A stretch of 64,000 nucleotides of DNA from contig NC_019879.2 in NCBI RefSeq assembly GCF_002234675.1, positions 5,089,325 through 5,153,324 on the forward strand, read 5' to 3'. Numbering within the stretch: the stretch's first letter is position 1; the number at the start of each line of letters is the position of its first letter. The position numbers were made by a program, and so were the translations under genes. The notes under the pieces are model-generated. The model was not told where the DNA came from. It did not search any database and saw only the letters and a list, made by a program, of their open reading frames with translations. Shown here in pieces: positions 1 through 12,500 of this stretch. This DNA comes from Oryzias latipes (taxonomy: Eukaryota; Chordata; Actinopteri; Beloniformes; Adrianichthyidae).

Positions 1-519
1 AAACCTTTTTCGAGTGTGTGCACACGAATAAAAAAAAACAGCGACTCCCTGCATCTCCAGCGGAAGCTGGAAGGTCATTTCGTCCCAACACTTAAATGAT
101 CACTCTTCTGCAAGAAGAGTGAGAAACTTTCAGGAGTGGAGTTCACCAAAGAGCCGTGTGAAGTGCTTCAGTTGGAGGAGTGTTTGAACGGGTTTCCCCC
201 CGAAGACAAAAATCCAAGAAACCGGTTCGTCAGTTGGGGGAGATGAGTTAACGAATAGGCGACGCTTCCTCGACATCTGCGCGGGATCCCTGTTGACCCT
301 GAGTTGTCCCGAAACAAAAGACTTCTAACCCAACATCGTTGATCGCATTCTCTAGACTTGAAATTGCACTCGTGTCCGTCTGACACTCTGGAGGATCCAT
401 TTCAGAGACAACCCGCCTCTTTCTAAAGGAAATAAATGAACGTTCATCTCGTCGCATAAGCAAATACTCCATCTGCGGGGGGTGGAGGGGTTATCCTCAG
501 AGTTCAGTGTGGGTCGGTT

Positions 520-3500
520 TCAGAGTGGGCCCACATGGTTCATGTTGTTGGATCTGTTGTGGATCTCCTCCATGTAGTTCTCCAGCTGCTCAATCAGAAC
601 GCGCTTCTTAAACCTTCGCAGACCGGAGACAGACAGCTATTGGTATTTGCGACACGGCTAAACGCCGGCATGCGATTTGGGAAACTGTACCTGGCAGCCT
701 CTTTGATGATGTTTTGCACAAAGATGAGCCGGGTGTCCAGGGTACCCTGGACCTGCTTCAGCAGCAAGAAGATCTTCTCATAGTCTGAAACAGAAGGTGC
801 AGAGATGCATTAGAGGACGTAAACTTTGAAATGATGGCTCCGCTGTTTAAACCAGAGAAAAGCGACTACCAACACGTACACCGGCCAGGTTTCCTGATCT
901 CCTTGGTGATGAGCGTCCTCAGCTCGTTGTTGATCTTCGTCGTTTCGCCGTGAATGTGCTTCTTCAGAGCCTCGGGCGACAGGAAGCGCGGCCCTGGCTC
1001 CTCTGAGCCCATCAAAGTCACCTCCTCTCTGTCCTCGCTGCCCAGCGGCAGCTCATCCACCCTTGGTTGCCCGTTCTGCGCCTCGTCCGTCTGTGGAAGG
1101 ACCTGGGGGTCCACGGACATGTGGTTCTCCAGGACCGGTGGAGGCACCGGCGGGAGGTCCATTTCATCCGTGTCGGAACTCCCGTCTGAGCTGTAGTGGT
1201 TTGGGTCCATGTGATTGATGATGATGACATCGGGTTCTGGTGCGCCGTCAATCATGTCTGAAGACACGGTTCATTTCATTAAAAAGGGATGTTTGAAAAA
1301 CTTTATTTCTTCTGGGTAAAAGTTATCAAGAAAACAGTAAAAAAAAAAAAAGAAATAGAGCAACTAATCAAGCTTTTTCTTTCAATATTTCTCTGGAGAT
1401 GACTCATAATTAAAGAATTCTTACACAAACATAAATAAACATTGTTACATTTACTATGTTTGAAAATATTTAAATATTTTTGCTGTTTGCTGTTGACTTC
1501 AAGAGATTTATTTAATAAAAACAACTCATTTTTTTAAGCTGCAGTTGTCCTCTTGGCAGGATATGACATCACTAAAACCTGGCCTTCTGACTAGACGAAC
1601 AGGCCTGACAGGTGTCTGAACGTGGCGAGTAAAGCTGACCCTTCATCAAATCCTCACTTAAGCACGACCCCGACCCTCAAACGGAGGCATTGAGGATAAA
1701 ATGGCTGTAAATCCTCGTGAATATTAAACCATGACATTTCTTTCTTTGAAGTGGGACTATTTAACACACATTCAAATGAGCAGAGACTCGCTTGTGGAAC
1801 ATATGGTGAAATAACCAAATGAATTTAAAAAGTTTAAAAGCACAATTTCCTTCTAAGGCCTAATGTCTATTTTTTTTTTCTGAATAAAGCATGTCCAAAG
1901 TCATTCCATTTCAACGCCTACAGCGCCTAATAGAAGTAATATTTTTATTACTTTAGGCTTTCCAGCACGTATCCAATAAAATGCGGTTATATATTTTACC
2001 AGCAGATGGCAGCAGTGCAGCAGCTACAATACCAGCACTGGTTGAGCTGCTGTGAACAGCAAAACTGGTCACAGACCACCAACTCACCATTTGTGATATT
2101 AGTGATAAATAATGCGATGTCAATATAACTTGCGATACATGAAGGAATAGATTTAAAAAATATATATATAAAATTTCCAGTTTAATTTAAGAGTCAACAT
2201 AACTTAAATTCTACAAAGGAGGTGAGCATCTAACATCAAACGGCTCCATCCGATTGGATAAACATATATATATACATATATTTGATTAGTTAAATACTTC
2301 AAGCTGCAATAAGATTGTTTTAGCACATTTAAGGTGACCATTTATCGCAATTTACGCCGACTTGATATCGCGATGATGATAAATTTGTGATTTACTGTGC
2401 AGACCTACAGAGCACCAACTGTTTTCATTTAAGTCCCACTCTGATCATCTTTTGATCTTAAAGTCTTTCAATAATGATTATGCCGTTTTTAGCAAAACTA
2501 CAAAGGGTGTCGTTCTCTAGGACATAGTTTCTGCAGAGCGGCAATAGTTCATTAGAAATTCACCTCTGAATTGTGGGCAAGACGTTGGTGAGGAGTAACC
2601 CCGCCCCCTTCACCTCCCTGTTGCTGAGAGCTCATAGAAGGGAACTCGTGGCCCCGCCCACTGTCACAAACACGATCTTTTGCCGATGGGATTTTTTACG
2701 TCTGCTCCTGATTCACGACTTAAGGAAATACTCAGAAATGCATTTTTTAACGTTTTTTTATGTCCTCCAACCGAAAAGCGCTTCAAGGACATGTTAAAAA
2801 CACCCAAAAATGCCATTTTTATCGCAGTGGGTCTTCATACTGTGGATTTTAAATGTACGTTTTTCAAAACCAACCGTTTTGTTTCTATTATACAAACATA
2901 AACAGCGCAACACATTTGATACATTTTTGACCAAGTTTTAAGATCACGCAGGAAAATCTGCTCCCAAAAAACAAAACATGTCTTTAAACTGAAACATTGG
3001 CTTGGCTGAAAAATCACACTCATACTTTGATACTTACTTAGCTCAAAATACCTTACATTTTTGTATAAACTCTTAATAATCTTCATTTCTGAATAAGAAA
3101 ACCTTTAGTGTTGTATTCTTTTACTGGAATACTGTTTTAAATTGTTAATTCTTTAAATGTCAGTATTTTTTTTTTGCATATAATGATTGAGACTTAAAGG
3201 TTTTATTTGTCTTGGAGTAACTGTTGTGTTGCAGTGTTGATTCACATCACCTGTTGGGTGTCGGGGGCTCCCAGGCGGAGTTACAGGCGGGGTGTAGGCC
3301 TTTCCCAGCCGCAGCAGTGGTGACATGCAGCGCCGCCTTTTAGGACCCCCACCTGGAAGGTTGTTACTGTCTCCTGGTCGTTTGCCCTTGTTCTGAGGGC
3401 CAGTGACGAACTCATCCGCCTCATCGATCATCATGCCCTGCAGAGAAGAAGAAGACGACGTTCAGCCTTCAGCGCCTAAAGTGTTCGTGTGGCTTTTATG

Positions 3501-6500
3501 GTGAACGGATAAGCAAATCCAGGGTGTCTCCTCATTCACAGGCTGACATTTACAAGTCCTGCAGGAATGCACGCCAATGGTACCCGAATCATGAAGTAAG
3601 CTCTGAAGCCAAGAGAGATCTGGTAACCACGATGAAACTGCTGGTGAGTGTAAACAATTTAGACCAACAAAAGTGCGTAAAATTGAGAAAAAATGAGCTA
3701 CATCCATTAAATATATACATTTTATTAGCTAAATATTATTTTGCTTTGCTCGTTTCTCTAGGTTGGTGTTGATTGAGAGTTGCTGCTCTAACCTTTTTGT
3801 CCAGCTTGAAGGGGTTGCCAAACGTGTGCAGACGCTTCGGCTGTTCGGGGTCGGCGTCTCGGAGAGGCTGAGGGGCAGCTTTGAGGAAGTCTTGGTAGTT
3901 CCCCATCTGGGCGATTGGCACGCTGTGGAGCTGGTCTGGAGACGAGACGCGACATTTTAATGCCACGGGATGTTTGGGTGACTTTACTGCTACAGGGGAG
4001 CAGCATCTGAAGGCAACCACCTGAGTCTTGTCCTCGAAGAGCGCAGGCGCCCATGTTGAGCAGGTTTCTCCTCATTCGGCTGAGCTGGTCGAGCAGATGG
4101 CTGCGAGGGATGTCATAAGGATTCCTGAAGCTCTGGGGCTTCAGACCCTGAGGATGACAAGAAACAGAATGATTATCCTGTAAAAAGGGAACACAGCAGA
4201 CAAAAAGCTCAAACAAGAGGAATTGTTCTTGCATCAAAGCCAGCACACCTTGTTGAGCAGAGCCAGGTGGAACCCCTGAAACTCTTTGGGGTTGAGCTCC
4301 ATGGGAACAATGGGGCCGTCTCCCGTCAGACTCTGCAGCTGCTGGATGAAGTCCCTGCGCTGAGCCAGGGAGATCCCTCCCCCCCGCCACCGCACCTTGA
4401 TCCCGGCTTCGGGCGGCGTCTTCTTACCGATCGAAGCGATCAGGCGGTCGTACTCGATTTTAGTCTGCGGGGTGCGACCAAACAAGTCAGAGCCGAACAT
4501 TTCATGAGAGCGGGACGACTCAGGGGTTTTCGCCCGACAACACACCTGCTGACTGAGTTTCTTCAGGTAGGACACCACGCTGTAGCTCAACCCGTACTCC
4601 ATGTTGTCCGCCAGCAGGTTGGGGGCGCCCATTATTCGCATAGCCTTTCTCAAGGACTGCAGAAGGAAGAAAAAAAACGCAGCAAGAGCCCATCGTCAAT
4701 ATGCTGTGTGTGTGCGTTTGTCAATTAAAAGCCTCAAGAGGATCCACGTACTCCAATGTAATAAGGAGGCATGGTCTTCAAGTAGGTCTCAAAGGACTGC
4801 CGCCATTTGATGGTGGGCTTGAACTTGTGAACTTTGATCAAGTCATCTGGAGGGAGGGATCAATCAAAACACACAGTTAGGCGTTTTAGTTCCATTTTCC
4901 AGCCACTTTTCAAACTGCTCAAATAATGATGACTTTAAAAAGAAGTAAAAGGTTTGGAGGTAAATACTGAGAGCCGCACGGCGTCTCACCCAGCAGCGGC
5001 AGGAGCACGGGGTAGTTGTAGGGCATTACAAACAGGTTCACACAACTCAGCGCCGTGCTGGCTTTCAGGTAGCCAAAGGGTTGACCCAGGTCACTGTACT
5101 TGGCACTGTTACTTACAAACACCTAGAACAAAGAGGCACAGGTCCAAATAGTTTTACACTCGAAATGTCAGAGAGATACATTATAAATCAAAACAAGGCC
5201 CCGCATTACAGAAAACACTTGCCTGGAGTGGCCTTTGGTGAAAATGTGCATTTTATAAAGAGCCCCAGATTTGACAGAGCAACACATGCTCAGTGCATGC
5301 AGCTGTTATCCGCTGCAGCAGCTGAGGATGCACCGCAGACATCAGCATTAGGGTAGCTTTTTGGCCACAGCTGGGTAATTGTATAATACTTGGACTAAAT
5401 CATCCGGAGTAGTTTAATGCTCCAACTTTTTCATATAAATGACTCAATAGAACACATTCTTCATTGGTTTGTTCACCGGCCTTCAGTGCAAGGCCACAGC
5501 TGCAAGAAAACCTACATAGAAGTAGATTAAAAAGCATTCAAATCATTCCAGAAAAACACTTTGCTTTAGCTTAGTATAGTCTGATCTATTGTAAAAGTGT
5601 TCCCAGTGATCTTTTCATTTTAATCATGCCGTTTGTTTTCTAGGCTGCAGTTTGTTAGGAATTTGCCTCCGTGTTGTTCTGAGAGGGACTGTTGGTGGGG
5701 AGCAACCCCCCCCCCCCCCCCAGGCTAACAATAACTGTGCAGCAAAAGTGGAGAGTGGACAAGTTAGATCCTGGATAGGGAGGACGTTCAGATGTATGGA
5801 GCGGTGCCGGGGGCTTGTGGCCCCGCCCAGTGTATTTTCTACGTCACAAATACAATCTTTTTCCATTTGTCTGCTGATTCACAGTGTTTCAACAAAGACA
5901 GGCTCAGAGATGACATTTCAGGCTGAATTCCTTTACATTATGTCCATTATGTAGAAATGCATGTTAAAGACACCAAAATGACCATTTTCTTCTGAGTGGG
6001 TCTTTAAATATGAGTCAGTGTTTTATGATCAGCAGGCTGTTCCCCCTCCACATGCCTGTCTCCACCTTTCTGGTTCTCTCACAGAAATTCAATGAAGCCC
6101 ATTCCTGCTTCTCCCGCACAGGTCATGTGACTCACCTGCCAGCAGGTGTGGGGGGATTTTCTCTCCAGGATGTACTGAGTGAGGGGCGAGGGCTCCAGCT
6201 CGTACTTGTCGAAGGGCACCTTGTCGATCACCATGGGCTCAGCATCCACACAGGAGAAACGCACATGGGGGTGGGCGGAGCGGGGAGGCTGGTTTGGTAG
6301 AGGGGGGACACGAGCGATGTAGTCTCAGTTTTTAATTTCCTTCTTTTTTCTTTTTACACACTGCTGGCCATATAAATAAAGATTCATTCATTCATTCTAT
6401 GCAGAAAAAAAGTCTCCAATTCATTTTCCCTGTAAAAAAAAAGTCTCAAGTGGTTCATAAGGAGCCAAAAAAGAACATCAAAGCTGATTCCTACAGCGCC

Positions 6501-9500
6501 ATGGCAATGACATTCAAAGAAATACGAAATTTATGGCCACCAATAAATATTTTCTGACCAGAAATTAGCCTTTTATTTGCATTTTGATGGCACAAATCAG
6601 TATTCTGTGGGCAGAGATAAAGATTTTTTTGTGGACACTAATTATTACAGTATTTTGTGCAGAGATTAGCATTCTGTGCACACAAACTTCTTGTCTGTGT
6701 GCACAAATTAGTATTTCAATTCCTACAGGCTCATTTGTGAACACAAAAATGCTAAATTGTGGTCACAAAATGGTAATAAAAGTCTTTATTTGTGGCCACG
6801 AAATATTAAATTGTGCCCACAAATGCTCATTTGAGTTTACCAAATACCAATTGGCCACAAATCATTGATTTCAGGTTACAATTTGTTTTTTGTTTTGAAT
6901 GTCCTGACCAATTCACTACCATCAAGCAATGATAACTAAAAAGCAGAATAGAACTAGTGAGGACTTTGTTAGCACTGCTGCTTGGTTAGCTTTGTGTTTA
7001 AAGAGGCAGATTTATTCAGGAAAGGAGGAGAAATGCAAAAGCATTGGATTGGATCGTTGACCTGTGAGGCATCCTCTCAGATTCCTGCACGAGCAGCTCA
7101 TTTAATTAGTGTTTATGTATAGAAAATGAGATTTCTGTTTTGCATCGATCAGTCAGAGCTACGCTGAAGGTCCACATTAGCCAGAGAGCGATTATGTTCT
7201 CTATTTACTGATGCACAAATAAAAATCTGTAACAAACTATGGAAATAAAACAAATACTGACTTAATGCCCGATTCCAAAATCAGTCGATTGGTTTTTGTA
7301 CTAAAAGTTGTCAAAGACCGCTTCTGTTTTCAAGCCTGGATGTTTCCTACCAGTGTTGGGGAGTTCTGGTCCGGCCAGAAGGCCTCAGGGATGGGCCAGT
7401 GTCCGATGGGAACGCCTGTTTTGGGATTGGGCCGCACATAGATCAGCTTGTGACAGCAGTGCCACGGCTGTATTCCAGACTTCGGCACCTCTGCAGGAGC
7501 GTCTGCACGGCATCGAACAAGAAAAGAACAGCCGTCAGACACAAAGGAGGAAAAGATCAACAACGTCAACTACATCTGTTGCAAATGGGTTGACAGGGAA
7601 CTATTAATGACAGACCTTTGGTTAACAGAATATTCTCTAAGCCACAGTATGAGGAGGAGGAGGAGGAAAAGAGCTGATTGTTAGACAACTTTTTGCCATG
7701 TTTAAACCCAGCAGCAGGTACAGAAAAATGCCACAACTGTAAGCAAATGTACTTAAAATCAAACAGAGCCGTCTCTTACCCTCTAGTGGCGGAGGATCCG
7801 GCCCAGTCTTCTCAAAGTTTATGACCACTCCGCTCTGGATTTTCTGCACCAGAGACTCCAGACACTGATTCAACATTCGCTGAGAGAACACACTGTAGGA
7901 ACGACCTGCAGCACACCAACCAGAGGTCAGAACAAACCCTAAAATGACAAACTGTTATTTTAGCTCCACAGGTAAAAATTTGAAAGTATCAATATGATAT
8001 ATATATTATTTTATTTTTATTTTCTTTGTTCTTTTATTTATTTTTTTTTACTAAATATAGGTAAACATAAGTACTTTTTAAAACCATTTCTCATTTTTTC
8101 TTTATTTAGTATAAGCAAAAATATTATTAGTATATTAATTGTATATTGTCCTGGTATCAAGCTGATATAAAGCAGCTTTAGAAAAGTGACTGATGAATGG
8201 AGGGCCTAGACAGAATGAAAAGAGTGATGTGCCCAAAAATAAAACAATACATGAAAAATAATATACATTTTTAGGGGGAGGAGCTTTAAAGACTGGGACA
8301 CAACAACTAGTCTCCACAAAAAACATCAATTGTTAGATTTATGTTTGTATTTATGCTGCGAGCAGCAAGTTGAATAACTGGAAAATGGCTTATTTAATGT
8401 AACAGACGTGTCTTGAGTTTGTGGGAGAAAACTACGGTGGCCCAGTAGTGCAAATCCCATCAACCAACCCCTTAAGTGCAAAAGCATTTTGAAGATCATA
8501 AATTCTTCTTTTTTTTTAAAGCAAAAAGTTTTTTTAAAAGCATTCCATTTTAGAAATCAAAATGCTATTAAAAAAACAAAGAAAACTTTTGTCATCCTCA
8601 AATCACCGATGGCGATGGTACCAACCTTTATTGGCTTATTTTTGTCTTTCACCTTTTAACTTTTCATTTTGATTTCTGGAAACTACTTCTGCGTTACATT
8701 TATTTAATTTTATTTTTGTGTTTTGGTTTCTAGAATTTTGTTTTGATTTCTAAAATGTAATATTTTTATGCATCGTTTTGTTGTATAAATTGTCGTCTTT
8801 AATATGTTTTTGCGTCGAGTGATTTGTCGGCGTGATTTGGACTTCAGGGCCACCGTAGGGAACTTTGAAACAAGTAAAAACCTTAGAGATCCCACCAAGT
8901 CAAATATTAGACATGCTCCAACCAACACTGCCACTGAATATCAGTCAGCGCATCAATCATGTGTGAAACCGCTTTGCCACAGTTGCCTCTGATTAGCCCC
9001 ACTTAGCTTGTAGCTAGCAGTGGGTCCCTCTTCACCTCCAGTGACCCTGCCATGCACCCATTCACACAGCATTTCTAAAGGCCGGGGGCTTTGTGTCAGG
9101 ACTGCCATCAGCAGTAATGGAGAGGAGAGCCATGGCCGACAATGGAGCCGTGTCGCGCTCCGCAGCTTTGGCGTGCTCTCATTACCTGCATGTGTGCGGA
9201 TTTTGTCTTCTCAAAAGCATCGTTCCTGTTCGTCAGAGCGTCTTTCAACGTGTGCGAGGAGGCGTGTTATTTTGAACTCTGCAGCCGAACGAGATCACAA
9301 ATGAACCTCTACCGTTCATTAGCAATCAAAAATAGTCCAGCAGAGCGCATAACTGCTCTGCAAACAGCCCCCAGCGGGGAGTTTAGAGCTTAATACATAT
9401 TGCAAAGGCACTCCAAACTTAAACTGGGTTTAGCCCATACTGCCAAATCTGTAAAAACCTCCCTAATGCCGAGTAAAGAAGAGTTAAAACAGTGAGAAAA

Positions 9501-12500
9501 CAGCAGCCAAGACGATCTTTTCCTTCCTTTTCATTCTCCAAAGGCTAAATTCAACGCTCTCCTCTCTTCGTACAAACAGATGATTCATCAGCTCTGACAC
9601 TGAATTTTCTCAACAAATAGCTATTTTCATCCGATGTTATAAATACGTGTTCCACCAGGCTCTGGTTTGGCGTTTGGTCCCCCCCCACGTTGCAGTTAAA
9701 ATGTTGTTACTCTACAAGCCTGTGTCAGCACAAATACATCACATTGTGGCAGCTGGATGACATTAGCAAGCAGCCTAAATGTTCTGGAATGCAGGTGCTA
9801 AAACTACAATAATACGGAAACTCTCCTAGATAAGCAAAGCTACATTATCATTTACTCAAACTTTTACTTTAATATTGTTGGACTTTAGTTTTTTTGACCA
9901 AATGCTGAAGATATGAAAAAAAAAAGCATCAAAAATAACAAAACAAAAAAAACATTTGTATAAAATAATTGTAGGGAAATGTATTTAACAATTTGACAAT
10001 AAAGAAAAAAAAAACATTTTTTTATACAAACAAGACAAAATAAAAATAAGTAGCTATAAAATATTGTAATTTTGTAATTTAATATTTATAAACCTGTGAA
10101 TCTTCATTTAGAACAGAAGATGAGAATTTAAAGAAAACATTTTAAAAACAACAATTTTAGAAAGTGAATTTTTAGGGGAAATATCAAGAAACGCTTGCAG
10201 ATGCGTTCCGATACTGCTCCTCTGCCATGCTAGCTGCTAACTGTCCACTATGTTTAAAACAAAATCGGGTTTTCAGAACTTTTTTTAGTGAAATTAATTC
10301 TCACTCTTTTGTTTTCATCTACGAAAAAAATTGATAGCTGTACTTTGAAAATGAAACCCTTCAGCGACACTTTACTTTGAAAATGTAGTGCATACGGTCA
10401 ATTTATTTACTTAAGATCCGACATTATCCCGCAGTTTTAGAGCATCAAGTACATTGCCTAAAGTGTATTTTACTCAACTTTATTAATAAAGATGGCAAAT
10501 CAGCGTTCTTGGACGTCACAAATATTTCTAGTGGAATTACAGCCCTAAATATTTTTTGTATCACTTCTTTTCCAATATAACTTTGACTGCGCACATAAAT
10601 CAGGAACACGGCATCACTGCAAGTCTATAGGAGGCATTGAATTGGATATGGCTCTGCTTGTGTAGTGGAAACGGAGACTCAAGCCACCAACCTCCAGTGA
10701 CCTCGCACATGGGGGTGATTGCAGAATCATCAGAGGGGACGCCGCCGAGGGGTTCGGGTTCGACCGATGCGTTACCGGGGATACGCAGGACGAGAGCGAA
10801 CAAGCGCTGGTCCCACCGGAAAGGCTCCTTGGTTAGCTCGCTGCCCGGCAGCGGGGTGGTCAGGGGCAAGTGGAGCTGGATAGTGGAAGAGGAGAAATTA
10901 TGAGATAAGTCGGATGAAGACGAATGCTTCCGTTCTTTGAACCCTTCTTCTGACGGAACAATCGTTTGCCGACCTCGTCTTGGACCCCGCTGCCACTCGT
11001 CAGCTTGTTGCCGTCAGTGATGGCAATAATGATCGCAGGTTCCAGGAAAAAGGGGTTCCTTCCCTGCAACGAGCAATGAAGACCGTCAGAGCTCCAGCTG
11101 CACGCACATAAAAAAAGGCAATAACTCAGCATATGAACTTCATTCAAAATAGGCTAATCTTTCAAAGTAAAACACTAAAAGCACTACGGTACCTATGGAT
11201 TCTTATGAAAAAGTGGAACCCCAAAAAAGACAAGGACATGACATGTACAAGGCAAAAAAAAGAAGATAAAGACAGGTATTTAGGGCCTGGATTTCAGTCA
11301 CTTCAGATATAAATAAACATAAACGAAGCACCGTCACCATATAGACGGCGTAGACGGGTCCTATTTAAGTCAGAGGGAGTGTGAAACTGAATCTTTACTC
11401 CAGAGGAAAGAAAATAGAAAGTGTCCTCAGTACAGTCTATACCTCACATGTAATATATTTGTCAAGAACACTTTCTTATGTTCACCGTGAGATACGAGTT
11501 CACCACCTACGGAGTCTCTTTTTCTGCGAGACACAGAGATCCTTCACAATAATGGCACTGCACTGTCATATAATGAAACTGGAGCAGGGCTGCATGTATC
11601 GCTCTGCATCAGCCTTCTGTGATCTCCACACACACCAACTTGGTGACTTTGCTGAAGAAAAAGCCCCGATGCAGGCTGACAAGTTCAGTCAGCAGGCTGG
11701 CGCTCACGGCAGACTTCATAAACGCCATCCGGTTCAGTCAGCGCGGCGATCATTAATGGATGTGGATCCCTCTGGGTGTGACTTCTACCTGTGTTCAACT
11801 CAATGATGGACCGTCTAGTAATGCATCCCGCTCAGAGTAAACAGAACAACCCGGATCTGCTCTTCCTGAGGTATCCATGACGACAAAACTTTTGCTGTTT
11901 TTCTTACTTTCGTTCTCCTCAAAAATCCCGGTACAGTGAAAACTTCCACGGCATGCAAATGAGTTGGAGATCATGCAATCCATATCCCATAAACACAACT
12001 AGCTTATTATTTACAGTTGGCACTTTTCTATTGTAAACAAAATCCAGACAAACTGCATCTTTTCATCCAGAAAACGGGACTTCTTGTCTACTACAACACC
12101 AGCATGATGACACCCATTAAACGTTCAATAAAAATGCTAACATATATCAGTATATCCTGGCCTTTTTTTTCTGTTCCATTTTGACTGGTTTCATTATTTT
12201 CCCACACTAATGATCAGGCTTTCCCACCGCCTATCTGTCTTATCATCTCCATATCCCGTGGGAGAGTCATCTCGGCTGCCCGGCAACCCTAAAAGACTCT
12301 GTTACTGACACTCCAGGGCAATATTATCAATCAATATCAATATTATGTTGTTTGTCTTTTAGAGCTTAAACATAATTATTCTACACATTGAGCTCTGAAG
12401 AAAATCTAAAGAACAGTGTGTGATCACACACAACTTCTAGGTTTACCCCTTTCAGACAGAAGCTTCTCTGCTAAAGCTGCCTCTTATTTCCACCCCCCCC

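Larger units (their letters stand above)
1258..3250. other. ints6 intron 15
   Basis: This 2-kb intron is AT-rich, with short TATA runs near 2160 and 2265. It holds a TIR element (2431-2835) and a sequence matching the CTCF core consensus at 1999-2012. I see no coding exon or RNA gene. Confidence 0.7.

Noticed and set aside
3788..4390. 200-codon minus-strand ORF
   Set aside because: Runs through ints6 exons 12-14 in the wrong frame and across introns.
4267..4728. 153-codon plus-strand ORF
   Set aside because: Shadow of ints6 exons 11 and 12 on the other strand.
11381..11806. 141-codon plus-strand ORF as a gene
   Set aside because: Low-quality translation without domain; likely chance in GC-richer DNA.
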